Assembly: GCF_001028175.1 (NCBI RefSeq)
Contig: NZ_AEJF01000251.1
Location: 1-64,000, forward strand
DNA: 64,000 bases
From: Caballeronia mineralivorans PML1(12)
Lineage (GTDB): Bacteria; Pseudomonadota; Gammaproteobacteria; Burkholderiales; Burkholderiaceae
Reading direction: 5' to 3'
Positions 8,672 through 17,664 of the stretch are shown in pieces (within the stretch, counting starts at the first letter, position 1; each line of letters begins with the position of its first letter). Under the pieces are notes generated by a model that made no database searches, had not been told where the DNA came from, and was given only the letters and a program-made list of their open reading frames with translations. Position numbers and translations under genes: made by a program.

Positions 8672-9768
8672 GCGAATTGCCCCGAGTAGCCGAATTCCTT
8701 GCGGTAGCGCGGAATGAACAGTTCGCGCCCCTTGATCAGCGCGGTGGGCCATTTGCCGACCAGCAAGCCATGGCGCGTGACCGGCAGCACACTTGCCCCG
8801 TCGCGCGGGCCGAGCGGCACCAGGATGCCCCGTGATGACCACGGAACATAGGCGGGTAGCGATTGGGGCGATTCGCCGGCAAGCGTGGCCGCAATGATTT
8901 TCGCGAGCCACGGCACCTGGCGCGTGATGGCGACGATCGTCATGGGGTCGCCCGTGGCGGCGGCATCGCCGAGTGCGAACAGGCGTCGCGCACCCGCAGG
9001 CCGCAGCCACGCGTCAACCGCGACGCGGCCTTGTGCGTCGAAGCTGGCAGTGGGCATCCGGCGAAATACGGCGGTGATCGGTCGCGCGCCGAGCGCTGGA
9101 AAGATGAGCTGGTCTTCGGCAGCGTCAGGTGTACTCGACAGCGTGCCGAGATAGGGGGAATCGGTCGCGTCCAGGGACTCAACCCGAGTGCCCAGATGGA
9201 TATCCACGCCTTTGGCACGCAGTTGCGCCTCGAGCGACCCGGCCAGCTTCGCCGAATAGCCCGGCATCAGTGCAGGCGCGCCGGACACGAGCGTTACGCG
9301 CTTGCGCGGATGCGCCGAAGCGATCTCGCCGGCCAACTCGACACCCACCGCACCGCCGCCGACGATCGCGACGCGATCTGCCGCGAGCAGGCTTGCATGG
9401 GCGGCCTTTACGCTGTCCTCGAACGCCCGCGTACCATGCAAGGTGGGCTTGAACGGCCTCGCATAATGCGAACCGGTCGCGACAATTACGATATCTCCCT
9501 CGATTGTCGCACCATCCGCCAGCGTGACGCCGCCGTCGAACGCGCTCGAGACAATACCTTGCCGGACCCGGCCGCGTCGTAGCAAACGATCATAGGGAAT
9601 CACGATTCGTGCGAGCAGCGACGGGTCGACCACGCTGCGGATCGCCGCGACGTTATGGACGAAATGGTCGCGCGCCTCGACGACGCAAACTTCCGCGAGC
9701 TTGTCGAGCAACCTGGCGAGGTTCGCACCGGCATAGCCGCCCCCTACGATGATTACTCTTTTCATCAT
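8668..9768 (-). CDS. NAD(P)/FAD-dependent oxidoreductase, NDH-2/AIF-like
   Basis: 366 residues. The N-terminal IIVGGGYAGANLARLL is an FAD-binding Rossmann motif, a second GGGAVGVELAGEI near residue 140 binds NAD(P)H, and the C-terminal ALGDAAATGDP is the usual FAD-contacting segment. Length and order match the small FAD-dependent pyridine nucleotide-disulfide oxidoreductases related to NDH-2 and AIFM2. It heads a two-gene operon with the broken carotenoid-type gene (ATGA overlap) and is divergent from a TetR regulator 102 bp away, which very likely represses it. Confidence 0.88.
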   Translation of the reverse strand: MMKRVIIVGGGYAGANLARLLDKLAEVCVVEARDHFVHNVAAIRSVVDPSLLARIVIPYDRLLRRGRVRQGIVSSAFDGGVTLADGATIEGDIVIVATGSHYARPFKPTLHGTRAFEDSVKAAHASLLAADRVAIVGGGAVGVELAGEIASAHPRKRVTLVSGAPALMPGYSAKLAGSLEAQLRAKGVDIHLGTRVESLDATDSPYLGTLSSTPDAAEDQLIFPALGARPITAVFRRMPTASFDAQGRVAVDAWLRPAGARRLFALGDAAATGDPMTIVAITRQVPWLAKIIAATLAGESPQSLPAYVPWSSRGILVPLGPRDGASVLPVTRHGLLVGKWPTALIKGRELFIPRYRKEFGYSGQFA

Positions 9769-9784
9769 GCCCTCATTTACTCCG

Positions 9785-9842
9785 CTTTCCGGTCGGAAAG
9801 TGAAGGCGATGATATACTTTCCGTTTGGAAAGTCAACTTTCC
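9785..9842. promoter_or_regulatory. Tandem TetR operators in the divergent promoter
   Basis: Two inverted repeats of the same form, CTTTCC-N4-GGAAAG, lie at 9785-9800 (spacer GGTC) and 9817-9832 (spacer GTTT; 7-bp arms 9816-9833). Their centres are exactly 32 bp apart, three helical turns. A fifth half-site CTTTCC at 9837-9842 makes a further inverted pair with the preceding GGAAAG. They sit between the oxidoreductase start (9768) and the TetR start (9871) and cover a GATATACT element resembling a -10, as expected for autoregulated repression of both directions. Confidence 0.8.
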
Positions 9843-9870
9843 CGTTTCACGAGCACTGAAGGTCAACAGC

Positions 9871-10494
9871 ATGAACTCTTCCAAGCTGGGCAATGCGTCC
9901 GACGGCCGCTCCCGCATCCTGGCCGCGGCGCTTGACGTTTTCGCCACCTCGGGATTCGAGGGATCGAGCCTGCGGCAGATCGCCAGCCATGCCGGCGAAA
10001 TGCATCAGTTGGTCGTCTATCACTTCAAGACGAAAGACGCACTGTGGCGTGAGGTCGTCAGGTCGATTTTTGACGAGAGCACGCAGGAACGAAGCGTTGC
10101 GGACTGGGCGGAAAAAGCGGTCACGGAAGAACCGGGTAAGGTGCTGCGCGAGATGTTTCATGCGTTCGCCATGTTCACTGCGCAGCATCCGGAATTTCAT
10201 CGATTGCTGTCGTTCGAAGGACAGGCAAACAGCGACCGGTTCGACTGGCTGATCGAAACCTATATCCGTCCGTATTACGAGATTTCCACGCGGGCGATTC
10301 AGGCGGGGCAGCAGGCGGGCGTGGTGCGCGCCGGCGATCCCGGGCAGCTTCACTACGCGGTAATCGGCGTCATCACGACCAGCATCGTGTTCGCGAACGA
10401 GTACAGCCGGATGACTGGCCTGGATCCGCGCGCGCCCGAGGAGGTCGAGAAAATCGTGAACCTTGTGTGCGATCTCTTAGGGTTGCCGAATTAG
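9871..10494 (+). CDS. TetR/AcrR family transcriptional regulator
   Basis: 207 residues from the ATG at 9871. The N-terminal segment (GRSRILAAALDVFATSGFEG, then SLRQIASHAGEMHQLVVYHF) is a TetR helix-turn-helix; the C-terminal half is an all-helical ligand domain of the kind often named CerR/UbiB-type C-terminal. It is divergent from the FAD oxidoreductase with matched palindromes in between. Effector unknown. Confidence 0.92.
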   Translation: MNSSKLGNASDGRSRILAAALDVFATSGFEGSSLRQIASHAGEMHQLVVYHFKTKDALWREVVRSIFDESTQERSVADWAEKAVTEEPGKVLREMFHAFAMFTAQHPEFHRLLSFEGQANSDRFDWLIETYIRPYYEISTRAIQAGQQAGVVRAGDPGQLHYAVIGVITTSIVFANEYSRMTGLDPRAPEEVEKIVNLVCDLLGLPN

Positions 10495-10636
10495 CTGATT
10501 TTGACTGGCACAGCGTTTATGGACCTCCGTTGTCCCCGAAGGTCATCCGCATCTGCGCTTTGCCACAGCACCTTGAACTGGCGGCGAAGCGCACCCCTTC
10601 CTGAAATAATCGCAACACGTCGCTACCCAAGTAACG

Positions 10637-11269
10637 TCAGCGGTTTTCCTGCTCCCTGAGCCGCTTGCGGTGAGCGGCAACCTTCGCGCGGTTACCGCAG
10701 ATCGCCATGCTGCACCACCGGCGGGCGTGGCCACGCGTGTGATCGGCAAACATCAACGTGCATCTGGGGCCTTCGCACGCTTTCACGTGCGTGAAGTCCT
10801 CCTCACAGACGAGTCTGGCCAGCGCTTCGGCGATCGGCATCAGCAACGACGCTGCTGACTGCCAGCGTCGGTTCGCGCGAAGTTCAAAGCTCGTCACGCC
10901 ATCCGCGATATTCGTGACGATTTCACCGTGCTGCTGATCCCGCTCAAGCAGTTGATTCAAGAGTTCGATCTCACGCAGATCTTTGGCGACCAGCGGCCCC
11001 CCCTTCCTCTTCCGGACAAATCCCCTGAACCACTCGCGCAGATCGCGTGCCCGCGCCGCAACGTCCTCGAGTTCGGCAGCCGTGGACCGGATACGTATTT
11101 CTTCGAGCGCTGCGCCGGGCACCAGCTGCGCCTGTTCCAACCAGGCAAGCAGGCCTTCCCCGTCGCTGATCCAGTCGACCTCCTCATCCACCGGCGTCGC
11201 GACCGAGTTCAGGAAATCCAGGCCAGGCGCATCGGCGACGAATATCGCGGGGATCTGACGGTAGTCCAT
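10637..11269 (-). CDS. CGNR zinc-finger transcriptional regulator (ABATE domain)
   Basis: 210 residues. The C-terminal part carries CEGPRCTLMFADHTRG followed by RWCSMAICGNRAKVAAHR, the CGNR motif with four zinc-ligand cysteines; the N-terminal ABATE-type domain starts LDFLNSVATPVDEE. These proteins are stress or ligand-responsive DNA-binding regulators. It is transcribed away from the hydrolase/SDR genes, and two matched inverted repeats occupy the 172-bp gap, so it probably controls both directions. Confidence 0.9.
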   Translation of the reverse strand: MDYRQIPAIFVADAPGLDFLNSVATPVDEEVDWISDGEGLLAWLEQAQLVPGAALEEIRIRSTAAELEDVAARARDLREWFRGFVRKRKGGPLVAKDLREIELLNQLLERDQQHGEIVTNIADGVTSFELRANRRWQSAASLLMPIAEALARLVCEEDFTHVKACEGPRCTLMFADHTRGHARRWCSMAICGNRAKVAAHRKRLREQENR

Positions 11270-11305
11270 ATCTCATGACGAATGTGAAGTGACGATGAAT
11301 ATATG

Positions 11306-11378
11306 GTAACCACTAAAAATGCCCTTGACAAGTTACACATCTCGTTTGTAACCTTTAAAAACAGATTTATACGGTTAC
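11306..11378. promoter_or_regulatory. Duplicated GTAAC/GTTAC operator and promoter for the hydrolase-SDR genes
   Basis: GTAAC at 11306 pairs with GTTAC at 11332, and GTAAC at 11348 pairs with GTTAC at 11374. Both pairs are spaced 26 bp start to start, and the two units are offset by 42 bp (four helical turns). A TTGACA at 11325-11330 with TAACCT at 11349-11354 (18-bp spacer) is a plausible rightward promoter lying between half-sites. Likely binding sites of the adjacent CGNR regulator; this is inferred from position and spacing. Confidence 0.6.
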
Positions 11379-11441
11379 AGAGTACGCGGCACGGTGTGCG
11401 TGCATCACAAGCAGCATCCACATTCTTCAAAGGAGCGAGAA

Positions 11442-12137
11442 ATGTCTATTGGCAACGTGAGCGCGGTGCTTGTGCACGGCGCGTGGGCAGATGGCTCAAG
11501 CTGGAGCAAGGTCATCGAAGGTCTGAAGGCACACGGCATCAATGCAGTCGCGGCGCCGTTGCCGCTTAGCTCTTTGCATGACGACGTGGCCGCCCTCGAT
11601 AGAACGCTGGAACGCATCGAAGGTCCGGTTGTGCTCGCCGGGCATGCTTACGCCGGCGCCGTGATCGGCTCGACGCACGCCGACAACATCAAGGCTTTGG
11701 TCTACGTAGCGGCGCTTGCGCCGGCCGTTGGCGAAACTGTGGGCGATGTGTTCTACCGTGGCGAAGCGCATCCGCTGGCGCCCAAGCTGTCACCGGATCG
11801 TCATGGCCTGATATGGCTGCCTGAGGAGGCATTCGCGGCGGCGTTCGCACAGCACGCGTCGGCGCAGGAGCTGACAGTGCTCGGCGCGGTTCAACGTCCC
11901 ATTTCGGCTTCGTGCATTGGCGAAGCGGTCGGGCGCCCACTCTGGAAGGATCGGCCGAGCTGGTTCCTGATCACCGAGCAGGACCGGATGATCAGTCCCG
12001 ACACGCAACATTTCATGGCACAGCGCATGAACGCGCGCGTGCATTCACACCAGGTCGATCACACACCCATCGTCACGGCCGCTGACGCCGTAATCAGCGT
12101 GATCGTCGAAGCGGTCCAAGCAGTCTCGGTTCATTAG
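11442..12137 (+). CDS. Alpha/beta hydrolase-fold protein with GHAYAG in place of the serine elbow
   Basis: 231 residues from the ATG at 11442 (AAAGGAGCGAGAA just upstream). LVHGAWADGSSW is the oxyanion-loop motif of the salicylate-esterase/hydroxynitrile-lyase-like group. The nucleophile elbow reads GHAYAGAVIG where GHSYGG is usual, so the catalytic serine is an alanine. The C-terminal part keeps ITEQDRMISPDTQ and a histidine in QVDHTPIV. It may be a non-hydrolytic member. First gene of a run (hydrolase, hydrolase, SDR) divergent from the CGNR regulator. Confidence 0.82.
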   Translation: MSIGNVSAVLVHGAWADGSSWSKVIEGLKAHGINAVAAPLPLSSLHDDVAALDRTLERIEGPVVLAGHAYAGAVIGSTHADNIKALVYVAALAPAVGETVGDVFYRGEAHPLAPKLSPDRHGLIWLPEEAFAAAFAQHASAQELTVLGAVQRPISASCIGEAVGRPLWKDRPSWFLITEQDRMISPDTQHFMAQRMNARVHSHQVDHTPIVTAADAVISVIVEAVQAVSVH

Positions 12138-12222
12138 GAATGCCTTCAACCTGTCACGCCGACAGGCGCTCGCCGCCTGCCATTTCCAGTAGCTCGTTTA
12201 TACCCAATCCGGAGTGAAACCC

Positions 12223-13083
12223 ATGTCCTCTTCCTCTATTTCCTATCGTTACGCTGACGTAGACCGAGTCAAGGTGTTCTATCGCGAAGCGGGCCGTTCG
12301 AGCGCGCCGAAACTGCTGCTCCTCCACGGCTTTCCGAGTTCGAGCCACATGTTTCGCGACCTGATTCCCAAGCTCGCCGAGCGCTTTCATATCGTCGCTC
12401 CCGATCTGCCTGGGTTCGGCCAGTCGGACATGCCGGGCCGCGATACCTTTGCCTACACGTTCGACAACATCGCCAACGTTATTGAGCGCTTCACTGAGCA
12501 GATCGGTTTCGATCGGTTTGCCATGTACGTGTTCGACTACGGCGCGCCGACGGGCTTTCGACTTGCGCTCAGGCATCCCGAGCGGATCGCCGCGATCATC
12601 TCGCAGAACGGCAACGCTTACGAAGAGGGTTTGAGCGAAGGCTGGAATCCGATCCGCGCCTATTGGCAAGATCCTTCACGCGCCAATCGTGACGCACTTC
12701 GCGAGTTGCTCACGCACGAGACGACCGCATGGCAGTACACGCATGGCGTACCGGACACGGCCTCGGTGTCGCCAGACGGCTACTCACTTGACGACTTTTA
12801 CCTGAGCCGGCCGGATGCGGACGAGGTCCAGCTCGATCTGTTCGGCGACTACCGAAGCAACGTCGCGTTGTATCCCGCATTTCAGCAGTATTTCCGCACC
12901 CACCAGCCGCCTCTTCTTGCCGTGTGGGGGAAGAACGATCCGTTCTTCCTGCCCGCTGGCGCCGAGGCATTCAGGCGCGACCTGCCGGATGCGGAGGTTC
13001 GTTTCTTCGACACCGGCCACTTCGCGCTAGAAACGCATGCGGCAGAGATCGCCGCGGCCATTTCCGGATTCCTTATTCGCTGA
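12223..13083 (+). CDS. Alpha/beta hydrolase, epoxide hydrolase/haloalkane dehalogenase-like
   Basis: 286 residues from the ATG at 12223, preferred over a GTG at 12214 because GGAG at 12211 then has normal spacing. LLHGFPSSSHMFRDLIP is the HGxP oxyanion region, PDLPGFGQSD follows, and the elbow YVFDYGAPTGFR places an aspartate as nucleophile, as in epoxide hydrolases and dehalogenases. AVWGKNDPFF and DTGHFALE supply the acid and the histidine. It probably acts with its neighbours on an xenobiotic or lipid-derived substrate. Confidence 0.87.
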   Translation: MSSSSISYRYADVDRVKVFYREAGRSSAPKLLLLHGFPSSSHMFRDLIPKLAERFHIVAPDLPGFGQSDMPGRDTFAYTFDNIANVIERFTEQIGFDRFAMYVFDYGAPTGFRLALRHPERIAAIISQNGNAYEEGLSEGWNPIRAYWQDPSRANRDALRELLTHETTAWQYTHGVPDTASVSPDGYSLDDFYLSRPDADEVQLDLFGDYRSNVALYPAFQQYFRTHQPPLLAVWGKNDPFFLPAGAEAFRRDLPDAEVRFFDTGHFALETHAAEIAAAISGFLIR

Positions 13084-13152
13084 CATGCGCGCTGACATGC
13101 GGATGCCCTGTCGGCGTCAACAACGGCGTCTGCAAACTGAAGGAGAAAGGTC

Positions 13153-13923
13153 ATGTCCAGGAAGGTAGCAATCGTTACGGGCGCGAGCCAGGGTATCGGC
13201 CGCTCAACCGCCATCAGGTTAGCGCGAGACTTTGGCTCGGTCGTACTCGTTGCGCGCAGTCGCGAGAATCTCGACCAGACTGCTGACGAGGTAAAAAAGG
13301 CCGGTGCCGAGCCTCTGACCATCGATCTCGACCTGTCTCGCCCGGAGGCCGCACAGGAAGTCGTCGACCAGACGCTGTCGGCGTTCGGGCAGATCGATGC
13401 GTTGCTCAACATCGCGGGCGCGGTGCCGCAGATCGACGTCTTCGAGATGACCGACGATCAATGGGACCGTGGCCTCGCGTTGAAGCTGCACGGCGCACGG
13501 CGATTGACAGTCGCGGCGTGGCAATCGTTGAAGAAATCGTCAGGATCGGTGGTGCTGATGTCGGGCAACTCGGCGCTGTTTCCCAAAGCACCCTACGCGG
13601 CCGTGGGCACGATCAACGCGGCGATTGTGGCACTGGCGAAAGCCTTCTCGGATCGGGGGATTGCAGACGGTGTGCAGGTCAACAGCGTGCTGCCCGGCCC
13701 GGTAATGACGGGTCGGCGGCAATCCTATCTGGAACATTGGGCACCGCTGCACAACATGACTGTCGAAGAAGCGACGGCGAGGTTCCCTCTTGAAGCGGGG
13801 ATCGCCCGGTACGGCACGCCCGAGGAGATTGCCGAGCTGATGGCGTTCATCGTGTCGCCTGCGGCTCACTGGATGACGGGCTCGACGTTGAGGATGGACG
13901 GCGGAGAGGTCAAGTCGATCTGA
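13153..13923 (+). CDS. SDR family oxidoreductase lacking the usual active-site lysine
   Basis: 256 residues. VTGASQGIGRSTAIRLA is the classical SDR dinucleotide motif (TGxxxGIG) and NIAGAVPQID matches the NxAG position. After the serine (VLMSGNSAL) the catalytic tyrosine region reads PYAAVGTINAA: the residue four after Tyr is Gly, not Lys. The rest (VNSVLPGPVMTGRR, GSTLRMDGG) is standard. AAGGAGAAAGGTC precedes the ATG. Last gene of the CGNR-linked set; actual catalysis is uncertain. Confidence 0.85.
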   Translation: MSRKVAIVTGASQGIGRSTAIRLARDFGSVVLVARSRENLDQTADEVKKAGAEPLTIDLDLSRPEAAQEVVDQTLSAFGQIDALLNIAGAVPQIDVFEMTDDQWDRGLALKLHGARRLTVAAWQSLKKSSGSVVLMSGNSALFPKAPYAAVGTINAAIVALAKAFSDRGIADGVQVNSVLPGPVMTGRRQSYLEHWAPLHNMTVEEATARFPLEAGIARYGTPEEIAELMAFIVSPAAHWMTGSTLRMDGGEVKSI

Positions 13924-14119
13924 ATCGGACGATAAGACCATCAACCCGACCGTCCTCTGCCAAGCCGGAAGCGGACACGCCCAGCGGGTCTGGCGTGACT
14001 GCTTCCGAACTGGGGCCCTTGCGTTCACGTTGCAAGCTCGCTAATCGGTGGCTCCGCTCATAGTTCAGCGCGGATTTTTCGAATGTTCATCTACCGGAAG
14101 TCGCCCCGGAGAGCCCCGG

Positions 14120-15553
14120 TTAGCGCGCACCGGAACGCTTGTCGCGCAGCCCGGATTCGTTTCGGGGCAAGCCGAGCGTTGCCTCCAATCCCCCGCCCTC
14201 TCGATTCTTCAGCACCAGCTTTCCCCCATGCGCCATCGCGATGTTCTGGGCAATGCTCAAGCCAAGTCCTGAACCACCGGTTGCCTTGTTCCTCGATTCC
14301 TCAACGCGATAGAACGGCTCGAACACCCGATCGAGGTGCTCTGCAGGAATGCCCGGCCCGTCGTCACTCACGACAATCTCCAGCAGGCTGTTCGAGTCCC
14401 GCACCGAGATCCGCGCCCGCTCGCCATAGAGCAGCGCATTCTCTACCAGGTTCGATAGACATCGCTTAAGCCCTCGCGCGTATCCGGGCAACGGCGCGAG
14501 CGCGGTGCCGACGATCGACACTTCCCCACCTGCTTCCATCGCGTCCGATTGCACCACGTCGAGGAGCGCGTTGATATCGATCGGCCGCACCGGCTCATGC
14601 ACCTCGATACCGCGCATGAATTCAAGCGTTTCGTTAGCGAGTGCTTCCATCTCGCGCAGGTCGTCGCGAAACCGCTGTTTCACGTCGTCGTCATGGAGCA
14701 GCTCCGCTCGCAACCTGAGGCGCGTGATGGGCGACTTCAAGTCGTGAGAAACAGCGGCCAATATCCGGGTTCGCTCGCTTATATAGTCGAGCAGCTTCTT
14801 CTGCAGATTATTCAATGCCTGGATCGCGGCTCGCAGTTCAAGCGGACCGGCGATGGTCAGCGGCAAGCGGTTGATGTTTTGCGCGAGATCGTCGGCCGCA
14901 GCGGCAAAAGCCTCCAATGGCCGGACCGCCATCTTGATGAGACAGGCGAGCACAAACGTAATGACGACGACAGGCACGATCCAGCGGTAATACGCCGTCC
15001 AGGGCGAGACCACGAAACCGCCCTCGCCCTCTTCACAATCGATTTTCAGCCACCGCCCATTGCGCATCCGGACCTGCACGGAAAACGCGCCGCGTTGCCA
15101 CTGCAGGTTGTTCATCGTGAACAGCGCATCCTTCGGCTTGGGCGCCTCGAAAAGATAGGCCCTGAGCACATTGATGGGTGGTGGCTCAGCAATGAAATTG
15201 GAGCGAATAGCCTCTGCAAGCAGCCGTCGCGGCCGCGAGTCGACTTGTGAATCAGCTTGTGAATCGGACTGTGACTCGGCTGGGGTTGCCGGCACACCAT
15301 CGAGCCACGACAGCTTCAGGCTCTTGCCGTTCAACGCTTGAATCGTCCGGTCTGTGTCCGAGGCCGGAACGTTGTTGATGACTTGGACAGCCTCGCCGAT
15401 CCGCGCGCCCGCGAGACGAGCTGGCAACTCCAGCAGTATCCTGCTGCGTTCATTGCGCCACCCGACGTATTCGATCCCCGACCAGATCATTAGCCCGAAC
15501 ATGACAATCAGGATGATTCGTCCCGACAGCGTGCGCGGAGAGATAAACGTCAT
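14120..15553 (-). CDS. Sensor histidine kinase, EnvZ/RstB-like
   Basis: 477 residues from the ATG at 15553, which overlaps the response-regulator stop as ATGA. TM1 is about residues 10-25, a periplasmic domain of about 160 residues follows (with a short SQSDSQADSQVDS repeat), TM2 is about 188-204, then HAMP, then the H-box AVSHDLKSPITR (phosphorylated His about 270), the N-box LVENALLYG and the G-boxes VVSDDGPGIP and GGSGLGLSI. Partner of the response regulator upstream. Confidence 0.92.
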   Translation of the reverse strand: MTFISPRTLSGRIILIVMFGLMIWSGIEYVGWRNERSRILLELPARLAGARIGEAVQVINNVPASDTDRTIQALNGKSLKLSWLDGVPATPAESQSDSQADSQVDSRPRRLLAEAIRSNFIAEPPPINVLRAYLFEAPKPKDALFTMNNLQWQRGAFSVQVRMRNGRWLKIDCEEGEGGFVVSPWTAYYRWIVPVVVITFVLACLIKMAVRPLEAFAAAADDLAQNINRLPLTIAGPLELRAAIQALNNLQKKLLDYISERTRILAAVSHDLKSPITRLRLRAELLHDDDVKQRFRDDLREMEALANETLEFMRGIEVHEPVRPIDINALLDVVQSDAMEAGGEVSIVGTALAPLPGYARGLKRCLSNLVENALLYGERARISVRDSNSLLEIVVSDDGPGIPAEHLDRVFEPFYRVEESRNKATGGSGLGLSIAQNIAMAHGGKLVLKNREGGGLEATLGLPRNESGLRDKRSGAR

Positions 15554-16272
15554 GGGTTGCACCTGACGCTAACGGCCAGCAGATAACCTTCGCTACGGAC
15601 GGTCTTGATGATCTGCGGTTCACGCGCGTCTTCAAGGAGGCGTTGACGCAACCGGCTGACCCGTACGTCGACAGCGCGATCGAACGGATCGGCTTCCTTG
15701 CCCATTAGCAAGCTGGTCAACTGATCGCGGTTCAATACGCGATTCGGATGGTCCAGGAACACGCGCAGCAACTGATATTCGGAGCCGCTCAACGCGATCA
15801 CGACGCCTGTAGGCGACGTCAATTGGCGTGCCACGGTATCAAGCTGCCAACCCGCGAATTCGATGCTTTGAATACCCTCGTCCCGCATGTGCCTGGGTCT
15901 GCCCTGTGTGCGGCGAAGAACGGCTTTTATGCGCACAAGCAGTTCACGGGGATCAAACGGTTTGGGCAGGTAGTCATCAGCGCCCATTTCCATGCCGACA
16001 ATCCTGTCGATCAATCCGCCTCGTGACGTGAGCATGATGATGGGTATGTCCGAGCGAGAACGCAGTTCGCGGCATAAAACCAAACCGTCCCTGCCCGGCA
16101 TCATCAGGTCGAGTACGACCAGGTCGATGACCGACCGCTCTATGACCTGGAGCAGATCCTTCCCATCGGCCGCCACACGAGCCACATAGCCGCTCTGAGT
16201 CAGATAGTCCGATAAAAGGCGGCGAATCTCCGGGTCGTCGTCGACGATCAGAATAGTCTCTTGACGTTCCAT
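15550..16272 (-). CDS. OmpR-family response regulator
   Basis: 240 residues. The receiver domain has DDDPE near the N-terminus, the phospho-acceptor Asp in VVLDLMMPGRDG (about residue 55) and the Lys in DYLPKPFDP. The C-terminal winged helix ends with RVSRLRQRLLED and TVRSEGYLLAVSV. It is co-transcribed with the sensor kinase and divergent from mipA across about 330 bp, so mipA is a likely target. Confidence 0.93.
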   Translation of the reverse strand: MERQETILIVDDDPEIRRLLSDYLTQSGYVARVAADGKDLLQVIERSVIDLVVLDLMMPGRDGLVLCRELRSRSDIPIIMLTSRGGLIDRIVGMEMGADDYLPKPFDPRELLVRIKAVLRRTQGRPRHMRDEGIQSIEFAGWQLDTVARQLTSPTGVVIALSGSEYQLLRVFLDHPNRVLNRDQLTSLLMGKEADPFDRAVDVRVSRLRQRLLEDAREPQIIKTVRSEGYLLAVSVRCNP

Positions 16273-16600
16273 ATAAAGCTGCAGTGCCCTTGAAAAAACC
16301 GGCCATCGATCCCCGCTGGCCGGACGCGAGTTTGTTTATACCGTGGCCTCGCCCTGACACGAGCGCCGTTTGTAACGTAGTGTTGCGAGACGCCCTGCCG
16401 CAAACCAAGGTTACAAACCTCTCCCGTTTGAACATATTCCGCTTACATCCCGACGCTTAACTCTGTCCCGTGCATCCCCCGCCGAAAACGAAAGGCGCCG
16501 GGCAGTCGGCTGCTTCGATTCAATCCATCTCCTCCCGGCGCATGCCGCGTCCTTGACTGAGCTCATGCGCCCACCGTTCCTATCGCTTACGGAAAACCGA
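16273..16600. promoter_or_regulatory. Divergent intergenic region between response regulator and mipA
   Basis: 328 bases with no gene. It must hold the promoters of the two-component operon (leftward) and mipA (rightward). GTAACGTAGTGTTGCGAG and CAAGGTTACAAACC near 16374-16417 carry GTAAC/GTTAC-like words, but no repeat could be assigned with confidence. Confidence 0.3.
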
Positions 16601-17428
16601 ATGCGCTACCTGAGAAAACCTGGCCCCCGCCACTTGCTGCTGTCGATCGCCATGTTCTTGCCGCTTTCCAACGCCATGGCTGACACAGATGCCCCCGCCG
16701 CGCCAGACCCGTCACAGAATGATAAATGGCATTTCACTGTCGGTGCGGGCGTCTTCAGCGAACCCAAGTATCCGGGCGCCAGCGACCGGAAATTCCAACC
16801 GGTGCCGCTCTTGGGCGCGAGCTACGGCCGCTATTTCATCGGCGCGTCGCCTGATGCGGAGACCCCCTTGGGGCTGGGCGCCTATCTGTATCGCGACAGT
16901 CACTGGCGCGTGGGCGCAGTGGTCTCTTATGACTTCATCAAACCCCGCAAGGAGTCCGACGATTCACACTTGCGCGGTCTCGGCGACATTGACCGGACCG
17001 CTCACGCAAGCGTGTTCGTCAATTACACGCTGGCCTGGCTGACGGCACGAAGCAGCGTCTCGACCGACATTGGCGGCAAGCACCAAGGTACAACCGCAAC
17101 AGTGGATCTGGAAGCGAAATATTCGCCCATTGAACGGCTCACGTTGACTGCGGGTCCTGGGCTGACATGGGCGAGCAGCCAGTATGAACAGACCTTCTAT
17201 GGCGTGACCGCCGCGCAAAGCGCGTTATCCGGGCTGCGCCAATACAGTCCGAAGTCCGGCATTTCGTCGGTGAGATTTTCGGTCGGAGCGAGTTATAGAC
17301 TGACCGATCATTGGAACGTCGGCACCCGCGTGACCGCCTCGAATTTGCGAGGCGATGCGGGGAACAGCCCCGTGGTCGAGAAGAAAGACCAGATTTTCTA
17401 TGGGGCGTTTGCGAGCTATCGATTCTGA
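16601..17428 (+). CDS. MipA/OmpV family outer-membrane protein
   Basis: 275 residues from the ATG at 16601, which gives a signal peptide ending at NAMADTD; an upstream frame from 16553 adds 16 unneeded residues. The FTVGAGVFSEPKYPGAS opening, alternating beta-strands and a C-terminal aromatic (FYGAFASYRF) are those of MipA/OmpV barrels. It likely affects outer-membrane permeability or cell-wall synthesis and is probably regulated by the divergent two-component system. Confidence 0.88.
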   Translation: MRYLRKPGPRHLLLSIAMFLPLSNAMADTDAPAAPDPSQNDKWHFTVGAGVFSEPKYPGASDRKFQPVPLLGASYGRYFIGASPDAETPLGLGAYLYRDSHWRVGAVVSYDFIKPRKESDDSHLRGLGDIDRTAHASVFVNYTLAWLTARSSVSTDIGGKHQGTTATVDLEAKYSPIERLTLTAGPGLTWASSQYEQTFYGVTAAQSALSGLRQYSPKSGISSVRFSVGASYRLTDHWNVGTRVTASNLRGDAGNSPVVEKKDQIFYGAFASYRF

Positions 17429-17664
17429 CCGTTGAGCCGCAAATAGGGATCCGGGACGCTTGTGCGCAATGCCGGGTCCCGAGCAATGCGAGCGAGTTGA
17501 AGTACACGTCCGCCCGGGACAAAATAAAATTCAATATTTTCAATAACTCATATACATTCCAACGCTGCTCGGCAAGACGATTCCGGGGACGACATCGGCG
17601 GGTGTCATATCTTCGCCACGTGTGACAGTTACGGTGCAATACCTACACGAATAATGTCCCCACG

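Noticed and set aside
17446..17480. Hairpin GGGATCCGG/CCGGGTCCC after mipA
   Set aside because: Stem holds one wobble pair, the loop is 17 bases and there is no T-run, so termination is not supported.
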